Assembly: GCF_029910215.1 (NCBI RefSeq)
Contig: NZ_CP110396.1
Coordinates: 248,001-312,000 of the forward strand
DNA length: 64,000 nt
Origin: Paraburkholderia sp. D15
Lineage (GTDB): Bacteria; Pseudomonadota; Gammaproteobacteria; Burkholderiales; Burkholderiaceae
Direction: 5' to 3'
Each line of letters starts with the position of its first letter. Within the stretch, counting starts at the first letter, position 1. The position numbers and the translations under genes are program-made. This document shows positions 34,834 through 43,926 of this stretch, in pieces. Under the pieces are notes generated by a model. It was given only the letters and a program-made list of their open reading frames with translations, had not been told where the DNA came from and ran no database searches.

Positions 34834-36369
34834 ATGGAACATCCGACCACGCTAGAACCGGCGGACCTGACGCAGCCTGACGCGCCGGTGAGCACGCCCG
34901 CGAACAACCATCCGCCGGTCCGCCTGCTGTTCGCGGCGCTGCTGCTGGTGATGCTGCTCGCCGCGCTCGATCAGACCATCGTCTCGACAGCGCTGCCGAC
35001 CATCGTCGGCGAGCTGGGCGGGCTCAGCAATCTGTCGTGGGTGGTGACCGCCTACCTGCTCAGCTCGACCATCGTCGTGCCGCTGTACGGCAAATTCGGC
35101 GACCTGTTCGGCCGCAAGATCGTGCTGCAGACGGCAATCATCGTGTTTCTGGCCGGCTCGGCGTTGTGCGGCGTCGCGCAAAACCTGACCCAGCTGATCA
35201 TCCTGCGCGCGCTGCAAGGTCTCGGCGGCGGCGGTCTGCTGGTCGTGACCATGGCGGCCATCGCCGATGTAATTCCGCCGGCCGAACGCGGCCGCTATCA
35301 GGGCATGTTCGGCGGCGTGTTCGGGCTCGCCACCGTGGTCGGTCCCCTGCTCGGCGGCTTTCTCGTCGAGCATCTGTCATGGCGCTGGATTTTCTACATC
35401 AACCTGCCGCTCGGCATCGTCTCGCTGGTCGTGATCGGCGCGGTGTTCAAGCCGCACGTGCGCCATGTGAAGCACGTCATCGACTACATGGGCGCCGCGT
35501 TTCTTGCCGGCGCACTCACCTGCATCATCCTGTTCACGAGCCAGGGCGGCACGATCCTGCCGTGGTCGTCGCCGCAACTGTGGTTCACGCTGGGCATCGG
35601 GCTGGTGTGCATCTGGGGGTTCATCCACGAAGAGCGCAGCGCGGTCGAACCGATCATGCCGCTCGAACTCTTCAAGCAGCGCACCTTCGTGCTGAGCAGT
35701 CTGATCGGCTTCATCATCGGCGTGTCGCTGTTCGGTTCGGTCACGTTCCTGCCGCTCTATCTGCAGGTCGTGAAAGGCTCGACGCCCACGCAGGCCGGCA
35801 TGCAGATGCTGCCGATGATGGGCGGCCTGTTCGTGATGTCGATCGTCACGGGCCGTCTCATCAGCCGTATCGGCAAGTACCGGATATTCCCGATCATCGG
35901 CACGTCGTTCGTCGCGGTCGCGATGGTGTTGCTCGCGCGTCTGCAGATCGATACGCCCATTCATGTGATGTATGTGTACATGGGCATTCTCGGTTTCGGT
36001 CTCGGCATGGTGATGCAGGTGCTGATTCTCGCCGTGCAGAACACGGTCGAGTTCCGGCACATGGGCGTGGCCACGTCGGGCGCGACCCTGTTCCGCTCGA
36101 TCGGTGGTTCGATCGGCGTGGCCGGTTTCGGCGCCGTGTTCTCGAACGGTCTCGCCGCGCGACTCGAAAAACTGATTCCGCCCAACACCGAGTTGCCGCA
36201 TGCGCTCGGGCCCGGTGCAATTCATCAGTTACCTCAGACATTGCGCGACGATTATCTGCAGGCGTTCGCCGGCGCGTTGCATACGGTGTATCTGTCGGCC
36301 GCTTGCGTGGTGGTGCTGGCGTTCGTGCTGGCCTGGTTGCTGAAGGATCATCCGCTGCGCAAGCATTGA
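34834..36369 (+). CDS. EmrB/QacA-type (DHA2) MFS multidrug exporter
   Basis: A 511-residue, about 14-TM proton-coupled exporter. Motif D1 LAALDQTIVSTALPTIVGEL, motif A GKFGDLFGRKIVL, Arg in LRALQGLGGGG and motif C GPLLGGF define the DHA2 family. TM helices continue to the C-terminal YLSAACVVVLAFVLAWLL. Expression is probably relieved when the divergent TetR binds a drug-like ligand. It has no EmrA-type adaptor neighbour, so it may work alone. Confidence 0.92.
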   Translation: MEHPTTLEPADLTQPDAPVSTPANNHPPVRLLFAALLLVMLLAALDQTIVSTALPTIVGELGGLSNLSWVVTAYLLSSTIVVPLYGKFGDLFGRKIVLQTAIIVFLAGSALCGVAQNLTQLIILRALQGLGGGGLLVVTMAAIADVIPPAERGRYQGMFGGVFGLATVVGPLLGGFLVEHLSWRWIFYINLPLGIVSLVVIGAVFKPHVRHVKHVIDYMGAAFLAGALTCIILFTSQGGTILPWSSPQLWFTLGIGLVCIWGFIHEERSAVEPIMPLELFKQRTFVLSSLIGFIIGVSLFGSVTFLPLYLQVVKGSTPTQAGMQMLPMMGGLFVMSIVTGRLISRIGKYRIFPIIGTSFVAVAMVLLARLQIDTPIHVMYVYMGILGFGLGMVMQVLILAVQNTVEFRHMGVATSGATLFRSIGGSIGVAGFGAVFSNGLAARLEKLIPPNTELPHALGPGAIHQLPQTLRDDYLQAFAGALHTVYLSAACVVVLAFVLAWLLKDHPLRKH

Positions 36370-36682
36370 ACACATCGGCACGCCTCGCGTGAAAAAAATG
36401 CACGGCCGATCGTCCTGAGCACATGCGCGTCGATCGGCACCCATCGCAGGGTATTTCGTCGTACCTACAAATGTTCGCTAGCGCACACACGATAGGTACG
36501 AACGTCGATTGACTCGCTAATTAAAACGCCACATATTGCGAGCAGCGGCACCGCAAGCGTCGGCTTGCGTCGCTAGACATCCCCAGCGCATGTGGATCGT
36601 GATTTCCGCGGACCTCGCTGCCGCTTCAATGCGATCCGGAACATGCCGTAACGGCATCGTTTTCCACAGATGGGTCCACCGC
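36370..36682. promoter_or_regulatory. Intergenic region with a 9-bp inverted repeat
   Basis: A 313-base gap. TCGTACCTA (36459-36467) and TAGGTACGA (36493-36501) form perfect 9-bp arms 25 bases apart, suited to a dimeric regulator or looped RNA. AT-richer sequence (CTAATTAAAACGCC) follows. No gene is convincing; a long open frame through it lacks conserved sequence before 36683. Confidence 0.5.
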
Positions 36683-37696
36683 ATGGCCACCCAGACCATC
36701 ACCGGCCACAGCTTCCCCACACCGTGCAAGCGGTGCGGCGGCGCGCTGTACCGGCAAGTCGACTATTGCCCGTATTGCGGCGCCGTGCATCCGCTCGAAG
36801 GCGGCCCCCACAAGCGGGCGGTGATTCCCGGCAGCCGTGCGAGCGCGACGAATAAAGCGGCGCTAGCAGGCAGCCATCCGGCGGCGATGGATACGGCGGA
36901 GCCGGCCGCGAGCGCCGCCGAAGCCGGCGACGCGTTATCCAGTGAAGCCGCGCTGCACGCGGCGCCCATCGGCGGGTCGCCTGCGCCGGCCCCCGAAACC
37001 GGCGAGTTGCCCGCGGCGAAACGCGGCACGGCGATGCCGAACCGGAAGATGACGCTGATCATCGTCGCCGCGCTTGTCGTATTCGGCCTGGTCGCGGGCG
37101 GCTATGCGCTGTTCGGCGACAATCGCGATTCGCAAAACGGCAACGGCGATCAAGGCAGCGACGCGACGCAGGACGCGCGCACCACGACCGGCACGATCGC
37201 GCTCTACACGCCGGCTCATCCGGCGAGTCAGAGCGCGGCCATCACACCGGGCACGCAGGCCAGCACGAAACCCGCCCAGCTCTACCCCACGACGCCCATT
37301 CAGCCACCGGCCGCCGCCGTGCCGGTCAAACCCGCGACGCCGCAATTCCGCGACGCCGCGCAAGCGTTGCAGGCCGCGCGGCTCGCGTTCCGTGCGAACG
37401 ATCTGTCCGCGGCGCAAGCCGATCTCGGCGCCGCGCAAACGCTGCAACCCAATAACGCCGACGCGCAAAACCTCGCCACCGAACTACGGCCGCTGAGCGC
37501 GCGCCGCGACGCCGCGTTGCAGGCCGCGCAAACCTGCGTCGCGCAGCAGGCATGGCCATGCGCGCGTCAGCATGCGAACGAAGCGCTCACCATCGATACC
37601 GGCAACGAGACCGCGAGGAACATCCTCGCACGCGTGATTCGCGAGACTGGCTGGGCGCCGCTCAATTCGCACGCAGCCGCGGCGACGACGCAGTGA
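36683..37696 (+). CDS. Zinc-ribbon, single-TM protein with C-terminal TPR-like helices
   Basis: A 337-residue protein of unknown function. Order: N-terminal zinc ribbon with two CxxC knuckles (CKRCGG at about 14, CPYCG at about 28), Ala/Pro-rich linker, TM helix MTLIIVAALVVFGLVAGGYALF (about 120-141). Then comes a Thr/Pro/Ala-rich stretch, followed by helical repeats (about 215-325, AAQALQAARLAFRANDLSAA and later QACVAQQAWPCARQHA-like) resembling TPRs. Topology: ribbon in the cytoplasm, TPR part outside. It could sense or assemble envelope components, but nothing nearby clarifies this. Confidence 0.72.
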   Translation: MATQTITGHSFPTPCKRCGGALYRQVDYCPYCGAVHPLEGGPHKRAVIPGSRASATNKAALAGSHPAAMDTAEPAASAAEAGDALSSEAALHAAPIGGSPAPAPETGELPAAKRGTAMPNRKMTLIIVAALVVFGLVAGGYALFGDNRDSQNGNGDQGSDATQDARTTTGTIALYTPAHPASQSAAITPGTQASTKPAQLYPTTPIQPPAAAVPVKPATPQFRDAAQALQAARLAFRANDLSAAQADLGAAQTLQPNNADAQNLATELRPLSARRDAALQAAQTCVAQQAWPCARQHANEALTIDTGNETARNILARVIRETGWAPLNSHAAAATTQ

Positions 37697-37951
37697 TTAA
37701 TCGTACGGATGCCGAACGATAGGCGTGCCTGACCAGGCGTGCGTCCGATCGCGCGTGCGTGAAACGGCATTCGAAGAACGTTCGAACCGTATTTGAGCGG
37801 CAACAGACGGAGTGCGCCCGCGCAGCACGGCGATCATGAGGAGGCGAACCGTCTCGCGGGCCACCTCGGCGCGCGCGGCGGCGGCGGCAAAGAACGTTAC
37901 ATAGCGCAACACACAGAGCGGCACAAACCTGAACCGATAGGTAGAGAGACC

Positions 37952-39025
37952 ATGCTCAAGCGACTTCTGGCGGGATGCCTCGGGCTAGCGCTGCTGGCCA
38001 CATCGATTCTGGTTTGCGCGGAGCCCGCGCATTACAAGATCGTCACCGGTCCGGAACGGGGCACCTATATCCAGATCGGTCAGGATCTGGCGAAATGGGT
38101 CGCGCAGCCGGTGGGCATCGACCTCGAAGTGATGGCCTCGAAGGGCTCGGCGGAAAACGTGCAGCGCATGCGCTTCGAACCCGGCGTGAAGCTCGCGCTG
38201 GTGCAATCCGACGTGTACCAGGCGTACATCGACATGGCTAACGCGGGCAACGCCGACGCCGGCACCGCGATTCGACCGTTGCGTCTCATCATGCCGCTCT
38301 ACGACGAGGAAATTAACGTCGTGGTGCGTGCGGATTCGCCGATGAAAACGCTCGCCGACATCAAGGACAAAAGCATCAGCGTCGGCCTGCTCGGCAGCGG
38401 CACCGCGCAATCGGCCACCACGCTCTATCACCTGATGTTCGGCCAAACGATTCCCGAGCAGAACGTGCAGCACCTGAGCAACGAAGACGCGCTGGCCGCG
38501 TTGATCGTCAAGAAGGTGGACGTGGCGATCATCGTGGTCGGCCAGCCGGCGAAACTCTTCAACGACATGAACCCGGAGCTGCTGCAACAGCTTCGCATGT
38601 TGCGGGCCGATCCGGCCGCGCCTGAAACCGCGCGCGCCAAACAGACCTACTTCCCGACGACCATCCGCGCATCCAGCTATCCGACCTGGATCAAGGAAGA
38701 CGTGCCCGCGCTGACCGTGAAGGCGTTCCTCGTCACTTACGACTACGGTCTGCGCGACACCGTCGTGAACCTCGACAGGTTTGCCGATTCGCTGTGCGCG
38801 AATTTCGACAACCTGCAGGAACACGGGCATCCCAAATGGAAGCAGGTGAAGCTCGAACTACCGACGCTCGTGCGCGGCTGGAAGTATTACTCGCCGGTCG
38901 AAAAACATCTGCGCGCGTGCCTCGTCAACAAGAGCGCGGCGATGAACGCGGCGGCGGCGCAGGCGGTGCAGAAACCGCGCTCGTCGTGCACGGATCAGGA
39001 GCGGCTGCTGCTGCTGTGCAAGTGA
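37952..39025 (+). CDS. TAXI-family TRAP solute-binding protein (orphan)
   Basis: A 357-residue exported protein: signal peptide LLAGCLGLALLATSILVCA, then the TAXI fold with GPERGTYIQIGQDLAKWV (residues 33-50), SKGSAENVQRMR, LALVQSD and GLLGSGTAQSAT. It binds a small anionic ligand in the periplasm. No TRAP permease gene is adjacent, so it is an orphan binding protein or acts in signalling. AGAGAG precedes the ATG at 37952. The C-terminal 30 residues have two Cys (SSCTDQERLLLLC), perhaps a disulfide. Confidence 0.85.
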   Translation: MLKRLLAGCLGLALLATSILVCAEPAHYKIVTGPERGTYIQIGQDLAKWVAQPVGIDLEVMASKGSAENVQRMRFEPGVKLALVQSDVYQAYIDMANAGNADAGTAIRPLRLIMPLYDEEINVVVRADSPMKTLADIKDKSISVGLLGSGTAQSATTLYHLMFGQTIPEQNVQHLSNEDALAALIVKKVDVAIIVVGQPAKLFNDMNPELLQQLRMLRADPAAPETARAKQTYFPTTIRASSYPTWIKEDVPALTVKAFLVTYDYGLRDTVVNLDRFADSLCANFDNLQEHGHPKWKQVKLELPTLVRGWKYYSPVEKHLRACLVNKSAAMNAAAAQAVQKPRSSCTDQERLLLLCK

Positions 39026-39045
39026 TGCGCCGCTAGCGAACGGCG

Positions 39046-40473
39046 TCAGGCCTGCCGTTGCGCCGAAGCGGCTACCTCCATGGCGCGCTGCAACGCCTCG
39101 TAGACCTTCGGCCGGTTGCATTGCGATACGTTGAAGCGCAGGAATCCGGCCGCCGTCTGCGACGCGCTGAACACATTGCCCGGCGCGAACACCACGCCGC
39201 TTTCCAGCGCGTGACGCGCGACCTCGGCGGCATCCAGCGAACCGGGCAAGCGCGCCCACACGAAGATGCCGGCGCGCGGCCGCGTCCAGATATCGAGGCC
39301 CGCGTAACCGAGCCGCCGGATCGTCTCGCCCATCGCGTCGGCCAGCTTCGCGCGCATCGATTCCAGATGACGCCGATACGTGCCGTCCACAAGCATGCGA
39401 TGCACGACGCTCGCGGTGAGCTGGCTATTGCCGAACGAGGTAGCCAGCTTCAGATCGATCAGCGGCTCGATCCACTCGGGGCGCGCGGCGATGTAGCCGC
39501 AGCGCGTTGCCGCCGACAGCGTCTTCGAAAAGCTGCCGATCGACACCACGCGCGCGAGCCCGTCGAACGCGGCGAGCCGGGGCGCGGCTTCGTCCTCGAA
39601 GTCGGCGAAGATGTCGTCCTCGACGATCAGCAGATCGTGTTCGCCCGCCAGCTTCAGCAAGCGATGCGCGACGGCCGGCGCCAGCGTCGCGCCGGTCGGG
39701 TTGTGGACCGCGGAGTTGGTCACATACAGACGCGGCCGGTGTTCGACGAGCGCCCGCTCGAACGCCGCCAGATCCGGACCGTTGGGCGTATACGGCACGC
39801 CGACGATGCGCGCCCGATGCGCGCGCAACAACGCCTGAAAGTTGAAATAGCAGGGGTCGTCGATCAGCACGGTGTCGCCCGGTTCGAGCAGGAACCGGCA
39901 CACCAGATCGAGGGCATGCGTGCCGCCGTCGGTCAGCAGAATCTGCTCGGGCGGCGCGTCGACGCCATGCTGCGAAAGCCGCCACGCGAGTTGCTGGCGC
40001 AGCGCCGGCAAACCGTAGGGACTCGCGTACTCGGCAAGCGGCGCCTGCGGATCGCGCGCGACGGCCCGCAACGCGCGGCGCACGCCGTCTTCCGGTAGCC
40101 ACGACGGCGGCATCCAGCCGCAACCGGGCTTGAGGACCTTCTCGTCCGCTTGCAGCGACTGGCGCGTGAGCCAGAGTGGATCGACCTCGCGATCGAGGCG
40201 CGGCCCGAGATCGGCGAGCGCGAGCGGCGGCGCATGGCCCGACACGAAGAACCCCGAACCGCGCCGCGCGACGATCGTGCCCTCCGCGACCAGCCGGTCG
40301 TACGCTTCCACGACCGTCGACTTCGACACGCCGAGCGCGTCGGTCATCACGCGAATGGACGGCACGCGTGCGCCCGGCATCAGCGCGCGGCTGGCGATGC
40401 GTTCACGCAGACTGTCCATGACCGTGCCGACACGCGTGCCGGAACTCATACGGTGAGTGTCACTTTCCGCCAT
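39046..40473 (-). CDS. MocR-type (GntR/aminotransferase) transcription regulator
   Basis: A 475-residue fusion: winged HTH (residues 15-85, RVPSIRVMTDALGVSKSTV) and class I aminotransferase-like domain (about 115-465). That domain has the PLP-binding Lys in SFSKTLSAATRCGYI and Asn/Asp/Tyr anchors NPTG, DDIF. MocR proteins sense amino-acid or vitamin B6-type ligands with PLP. It is divergent from an EamA exporter, with paired sites between them, so it probably controls that exporter and itself. Confidence 0.9.
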   Translation of the reverse strand: MAESDTHRMSSGTRVGTVMDSLRERIASRALMPGARVPSIRVMTDALGVSKSTVVEAYDRLVAEGTIVARRGSGFFVSGHAPPLALADLGPRLDREVDPLWLTRQSLQADEKVLKPGCGWMPPSWLPEDGVRRALRAVARDPQAPLAEYASPYGLPALRQQLAWRLSQHGVDAPPEQILLTDGGTHALDLVCRFLLEPGDTVLIDDPCYFNFQALLRAHRARIVGVPYTPNGPDLAAFERALVEHRPRLYVTNSAVHNPTGATLAPAVAHRLLKLAGEHDLLIVEDDIFADFEDEAAPRLAAFDGLARVVSIGSFSKTLSAATRCGYIAARPEWIEPLIDLKLATSFGNSQLTASVVHRMLVDGTYRRHLESMRAKLADAMGETIRRLGYAGLDIWTRPRAGIFVWARLPGSLDAAEVARHALESGVVFAPGNVFSASQTAAGFLRFNVSQCNRPKVYEALQRAMEVAASAQRQA

Positions 40474-40474
40474 C

Positions 40475-40522
40475 TGTACTGCTCCGTGATAGGTACAGTT
40501 TGTATGAATTGTACTGATCCGT
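40475..40522. promoter_or_regulatory. Direct-repeat operator between MocR and EamA genes
   Basis: TGTACTGCTCCGT (40475-40487) and TGTACTGATCCGT (40510-40522) are 13-bp direct repeats with one mismatch, centre spacing 35 bases. GTACAGTTTG lies between, inverted to the second copy. Repeats in this layout are typical MocR binding sites and sit beside the MocR start codon. Confidence 0.75.
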
Positions 40523-40587
40523 AGCTTACCGTTTTATGCGCGAAAGCGGATGCTATCCGCTCTATTTGCCTTTGCAGGACTCACACG

Positions 40588-41475
40588 ATGGACAAGACGA
40601 CCAACGGCTGGCTGAGCGGCCTGATCGGGGTGCTGATTTTCAGCGGCTCGCTGCCGGCCACGCGCATCGCCGTGCAAGGTCTCGACCCGGTGTTTCTGAC
40701 CGTCGCGCGCGCGACGATCGCCGGCACGCTCGGTCTGCTGCTGTTGCTGGCGTTTCGCGAGGCGCGTCCGGCGCGGCGCGATCTGCTGCCGCTCGTGATC
40801 GTCGCGCTCGGCGTGGTGGTCGGTTTTCCGCTGCTGACGGCGCTGGCGCTGCGTCATGTCAATGCGGCGCATGCGGTGGTGTTCGTCGGTTTGCTGCCGG
40901 TCGCCACCGCGATCTTCGGCGTGCTGCGCGGCGGCGAGCGCCCGCAACCGGCGTTCTGGCTGTTCTCCGCGCTTGGCAGCAGCGCGGTCGTCGCGTTCGC
41001 GTTGCGCCATGGCATCGACGCGTCGCCGCTTGGCGATGCGCTGATGCTGGCCGCGATCGTCGCCTGCGGGCTGGGCTACGCCGAAGGCGCGCGTCTGTCG
41101 CGCCGCCTCGGTGGCTGGCAGGTGATTTCGTGGGCGCTGGTGCTGTCGTTGCCGCTGATGGTGCCGCTCACGTGGTGGCGCTGGCCTGCTTCGTTCGACG
41201 GCGTCAGCCACGCGGCGTTATGGAGTCTCGGGTATGTGTCGCTGTTCAGCATGCTGATCGGCTTCGTGTTCTGGTATCGCGGCCTCGCGCTCGGCGGGAT
41301 CGCCGGAGTCGGGCAGTTGCAGTTGTTGCAGCCGTTCTTCGGCCTGGTGCTGGCGGGCTTGCTGCTGCACGAACAGGTCCCGCTGTCGATGATTCTCGTC
41401 ACCGTGATCGTGGTGGGGTGCGTGGCGGGTGCGCGGCATTTCGCTCGGACCGCACCGGTACGGCCGGCGGCTTGA
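40588..41475 (+). CDS. EamA/DMT-superfamily transporter
   Basis: A 295-residue, ten-TM drug/metabolite exporter with two EamA repeats (residues ~10-140 and ~150-285). Hydrophobic blocks such as GLLLLLAFREARPARRD and LQLLQPFFGLVLAGLLL, plus the conserved Pro-Phe-Phe, mark the second repeat. Likely exports an amino acid or related metabolite sensed by the divergent MocR. The start follows CAGGACTCACACG; the stop is directly followed by an 8-bp tandem repeat array. Confidence 0.88.
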   Translation: MDKTTNGWLSGLIGVLIFSGSLPATRIAVQGLDPVFLTVARATIAGTLGLLLLLAFREARPARRDLLPLVIVALGVVVGFPLLTALALRHVNAAHAVVFVGLLPVATAIFGVLRGGERPQPAFWLFSALGSSAVVAFALRHGIDASPLGDALMLAAIVACGLGYAEGARLSRRLGGWQVISWALVLSLPLMVPLTWWRWPASFDGVSHAALWSLGYVSLFSMLIGFVFWYRGLALGGIAGVGQLQLLQPFFGLVLAGLLLHEQVPLSMILVTVIVVGCVAGARHFARTAPVRPAA

Positions 41476-41479
41476 CGCG

Positions 41480-41559
41480 TTTGCCGGTTTGCCGGTTTGC
41501 CGGTTTGCCGGTTTGCCGGTTTGCCGGTTTGCCGGTTTGCCGCTTTGCCGCTTTGCGGC
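41480..41559. repeat. 8-bp tandem repeat TTTGCCGG
   Basis: Seven perfect TTTGCCGG units (41480-41535), two TTTGCCGC units (41536-41551) and a last degenerate unit. It begins 5 bases after the EamA stop codon. The unit length is not a multiple of three and the array is outside genes. Confidence 0.95.
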
Positions 41560-41714
41560 CTCAGCCTAGCCTCCGCGTCTTCGCTTTGCGTCGCAGCCAC
41601 GGCGGATAGCGCGGATCAACGATCCCCGCAACCCGGCAACGCGCGAAGCCGCCACGCGTCGTCTATGTCATCATCTCGCCGATCGATCCACCACCGCCTC
41701 GCGCCGCGAATACG

Positions 41715-42608
41715 ATGCCGACCGCTTTTGCTCAAACCGTCGAAGCCCGCTTTGCCGAACTCACACCCACCTCGAAACGCGTCGCCAGCTACATGCTGGC
41801 CAATCTCGACCGCCTCGGCCTCGAAACCGCCGATCAGATCGCGCAACAAGCCGGCACGAGCGGCATTTCGGTCGGACGCTTTCTGCGCAGCATCGGCTAC
41901 CAGAATCTCGACGACCTGAAGCGCGAGCTGCGTGGCGCGCAGGAGCGTCCGTGGCTGATCACCGACCGGCTCGACGCATTCCGCCGCGGCGCCGGCCAGC
42001 ATGACGACAACGCGCCGCCCACGGACAGCCCCGCACTGCCGGACGCGGCCCTCGCCCATTCGCTCGAACTCGAACTCGGCGCGATCCAGCACGTGTATCA
42101 GCTCGCGCACACGCCGGTCTTCGCGCGCGTCGCCGAGCGCATCGCGACCGCCGACGCCGTCTACATTCTCGGCATTCAATCCACGCGTGGTATCGGCAAC
42201 GCGTTTTACAGCTACCTCGAATACCTGCGCCCGCGCGTGTTCTACTCGGACGGCATGTCGGGTTCGTACGTCGATTCGCTGAACTCCGATTTCAGGTCGC
42301 CATATCTGATCGTCACCGACACGCGCGCGTATTCGAAGGTCGCGCGCCGCTACTGCGAGGCGGCCACGCGGCGCGGCCTGCCGTTCGCGCTCGTTACCGA
42401 CATCTACTGCCCATGGGCGCGCGACTTCAACGGCGATCTGCTGCAGGTGAAGACCGACGTCGGCCAGTTCTGGGACTCGCTCGCGCCGCTGACGTGTCTG
42501 TTCAACCTGCTGATCTCGGCGGTGGTCGAACGGCTCGGCTCGGGCGTCGACGAGCGCGTGGCGCGCAACCGGGAACTGCAAAGCGAGTTCGATCAGTTCG
42601 ATCTTTGA
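41715..42608 (+). CDS. RpiR-family regulator with SIS domain
   Basis: A 297-residue regulator: N-terminal HTH_6 (residues 5-80, LTPTSKRVASYMLANLD, SGISVGRFLRSIGYQNLDDL) and C-terminal SIS sugar-isomerase-like domain (about 115-265, VYILGIQSTRGIGNAFYSYL and VTDTRAYSKVARR). RpiR proteins usually sense phosphosugars. No sugar gene is next to it, so the target is unknown. The start gives MPTAFAQTVEARFAELT, the normal family N-terminus. Confidence 0.87.
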   Translation: MPTAFAQTVEARFAELTPTSKRVASYMLANLDRLGLETADQIAQQAGTSGISVGRFLRSIGYQNLDDLKRELRGAQERPWLITDRLDAFRRGAGQHDDNAPPTDSPALPDAALAHSLELELGAIQHVYQLAHTPVFARVAERIATADAVYILGIQSTRGIGNAFYSYLEYLRPRVFYSDGMSGSYVDSLNSDFRSPYLIVTDTRAYSKVARRYCEAATRRGLPFALVTDIYCPWARDFNGDLLQVKTDVGQFWDSLAPLTCLFNLLISAVVERLGSGVDERVARNRELQSEFDQFDL

Positions 42609-42721
42609 GAGCATGGCAAAGGGACGTCGATGCTTCGATGCCTGCGTACGTCGAAGCGCGGCCTCGCCAACTCGCCCCGTAAAAGCAGGTATCCTCTGCG
42701 GCTCGTTCCGAAGGAGGATTC

Positions 42722-42946
42722 ATGAAGTTATCGCTTTGCCTTGCCGCCGCCGCATTGACACTGTCCGCCGGCGCGTACGCCCAGACCTCGCAGACCTTTA
42801 ACTTCGGCGAAGGCCAGAGCTCGCTGCCGTCCGGCGGCGAACATCGCGCGTCCACGCAGCCCAAGGCCGCGCCGAAGCACAAGAGCCAGCACGCGAAGCG
42901 TCGTCGCGCGCACGTCAAGCAGCCGGATACGTACTCGCACAACTGA
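42722..42946 (+). CDS. Small exported basic protein
   Basis: A 74-residue protein preceded by a strong AAGGAGG site 6 bases from its ATG. Signal peptide LCLAAAALTLSAGAYA with cleavage at AYAQ, leaving a roughly 53-residue mature part. That part is very basic near its C-terminus (KHKSQHAKRRRAHVK). No domain recognised. Short basic periplasmic proteins of this type are common in Burkholderiaceae. The 275 bases after it hold no gene that could be recognised. Confidence 0.7.
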   Translation: MKLSLCLAAAALTLSAGAYAQTSQTFNFGEGQSSLPSGGEHRASTQPKAAPKHKSQHAKRRRAHVKQPDTYSHN

Positions 42947-43221
42947 CGCGCACGATTCGCCGAGCCGCGCGCGCGTTCCGTATCGAACCGGTCCGCGCGC
43001 GGTAGTGTGCGAACGCGTAGTTCAACACGCTCGCCGTCCGCTATGCCGGCATCGCGTCCGCTCCCGCATCACTACCGCACCTGGCCCGCCATTTAGCCTT
43101 CCACTTATCGCCACGCCCATAACCGCAATAAGCCGTCGCGATTTTTGACCTACTTCAAATTCGCGCGTGCCGCGGGCATAGTCAAACGTATTCCGATTCA
43201 ACGTCCACGACAGGAACACGT

Positions 43222-43845
43222 ATGAGCACCACCCGCGCCACGCCTTCCATTTCCGCCGATGCCGATGCCGATGCCGACGCAGCCGCCACGCCACCGTCAG
43301 GCGTCCCGCTGATCCGCGACGCCACCGAAGCCGATCTGCCCGCGATCCAGGCCATCTACGCGCACCACGTGCTGACCGGCGTCGCCTCGTTCGAGGAGGT
43401 CCCGCCTTCCGTCGACGATCTGCGCGCGCGGCTCGCCTCGGTGCGCAGCCACGGCCTGCCCTACATGGTGGCCGAGATCGACGGCGACGTCGCCGGCTAT
43501 TGCTACGCGACGCCGTACCGGCCGCGCGCCGCGTACCGCAACACCATCGAGGATTCGATCTACGTCGGCGATGCGTATCGTGGCCGGGGCCTCGGCCGCG
43601 TGCTGCTCGAAGCGTTGATCGCGCGCTGCGAAACGGGACCGTGGCGGCAGATGGTCGCCGTGATCGCGGATGGCGGCAGCGGCGGTTCGCTTTCGTTGCA
43701 TACGCAACTGGGTTTCGAATTGACCGGCACGTTGAAGGCGGTCGGCTTCAAGCACGGCCGCTGGCTCGACACCACGCTGATGCAGCGGCGCCTCGGCGCG
43801 GGCGATACGTCGATACCGGACGACGTCGCGCAAGGACGCGGCTAA
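43222..43845 (+). CDS. GNAT N-acetyltransferase (phosphinothricin acetyltransferase-like)
   Basis: A 207-residue GNAT enzyme of the PAT/Bar type: VPLIRDATEADLPAIQAIYAHHV (cited as IRDATEADLPAIQAIY), GVASFEEVPPS and the acetyl-CoA loop YRGRGLGRVLLEALI. The C-terminus has SLSLHTQLGFELTGTLKAVG and KHGRWLDT, typical of phosphinothricin/methionine sulfoximine acetyltransferases. The N-terminus has an added Ala-Asp repeat (ADADADADA) from GCCGAT hexamers. Precise amine substrate is inferred from family only. Confidence 0.87.
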   Translation: MSTTRATPSISADADADADAAATPPSGVPLIRDATEADLPAIQAIYAHHVLTGVASFEEVPPSVDDLRARLASVRSHGLPYMVAEIDGDVAGYCYATPYRPRAAYRNTIEDSIYVGDAYRGRGLGRVLLEALIARCETGPWRQMVAVIADGGSGGSLSLHTQLGFELTGTLKAVGFKHGRWLDTTLMQRRLGAGDTSIPDDVAQGRG

Positions 43846-43926
43846 AAAACCGTCGGCGCCAGCCTGGACTCGGCGGCGCACGCAACGCACTGTCGGCGGC
43901 GCGGGCATCCGCGTTAAAATCCGCGC

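Noticed and set aside
41480..41559. Possible CRISPR array
   Set aside because: 8-bp units without spacers and no cas genes; it is a simple tandem repeat, as are the arrays at 21765, 26201 and 33981.
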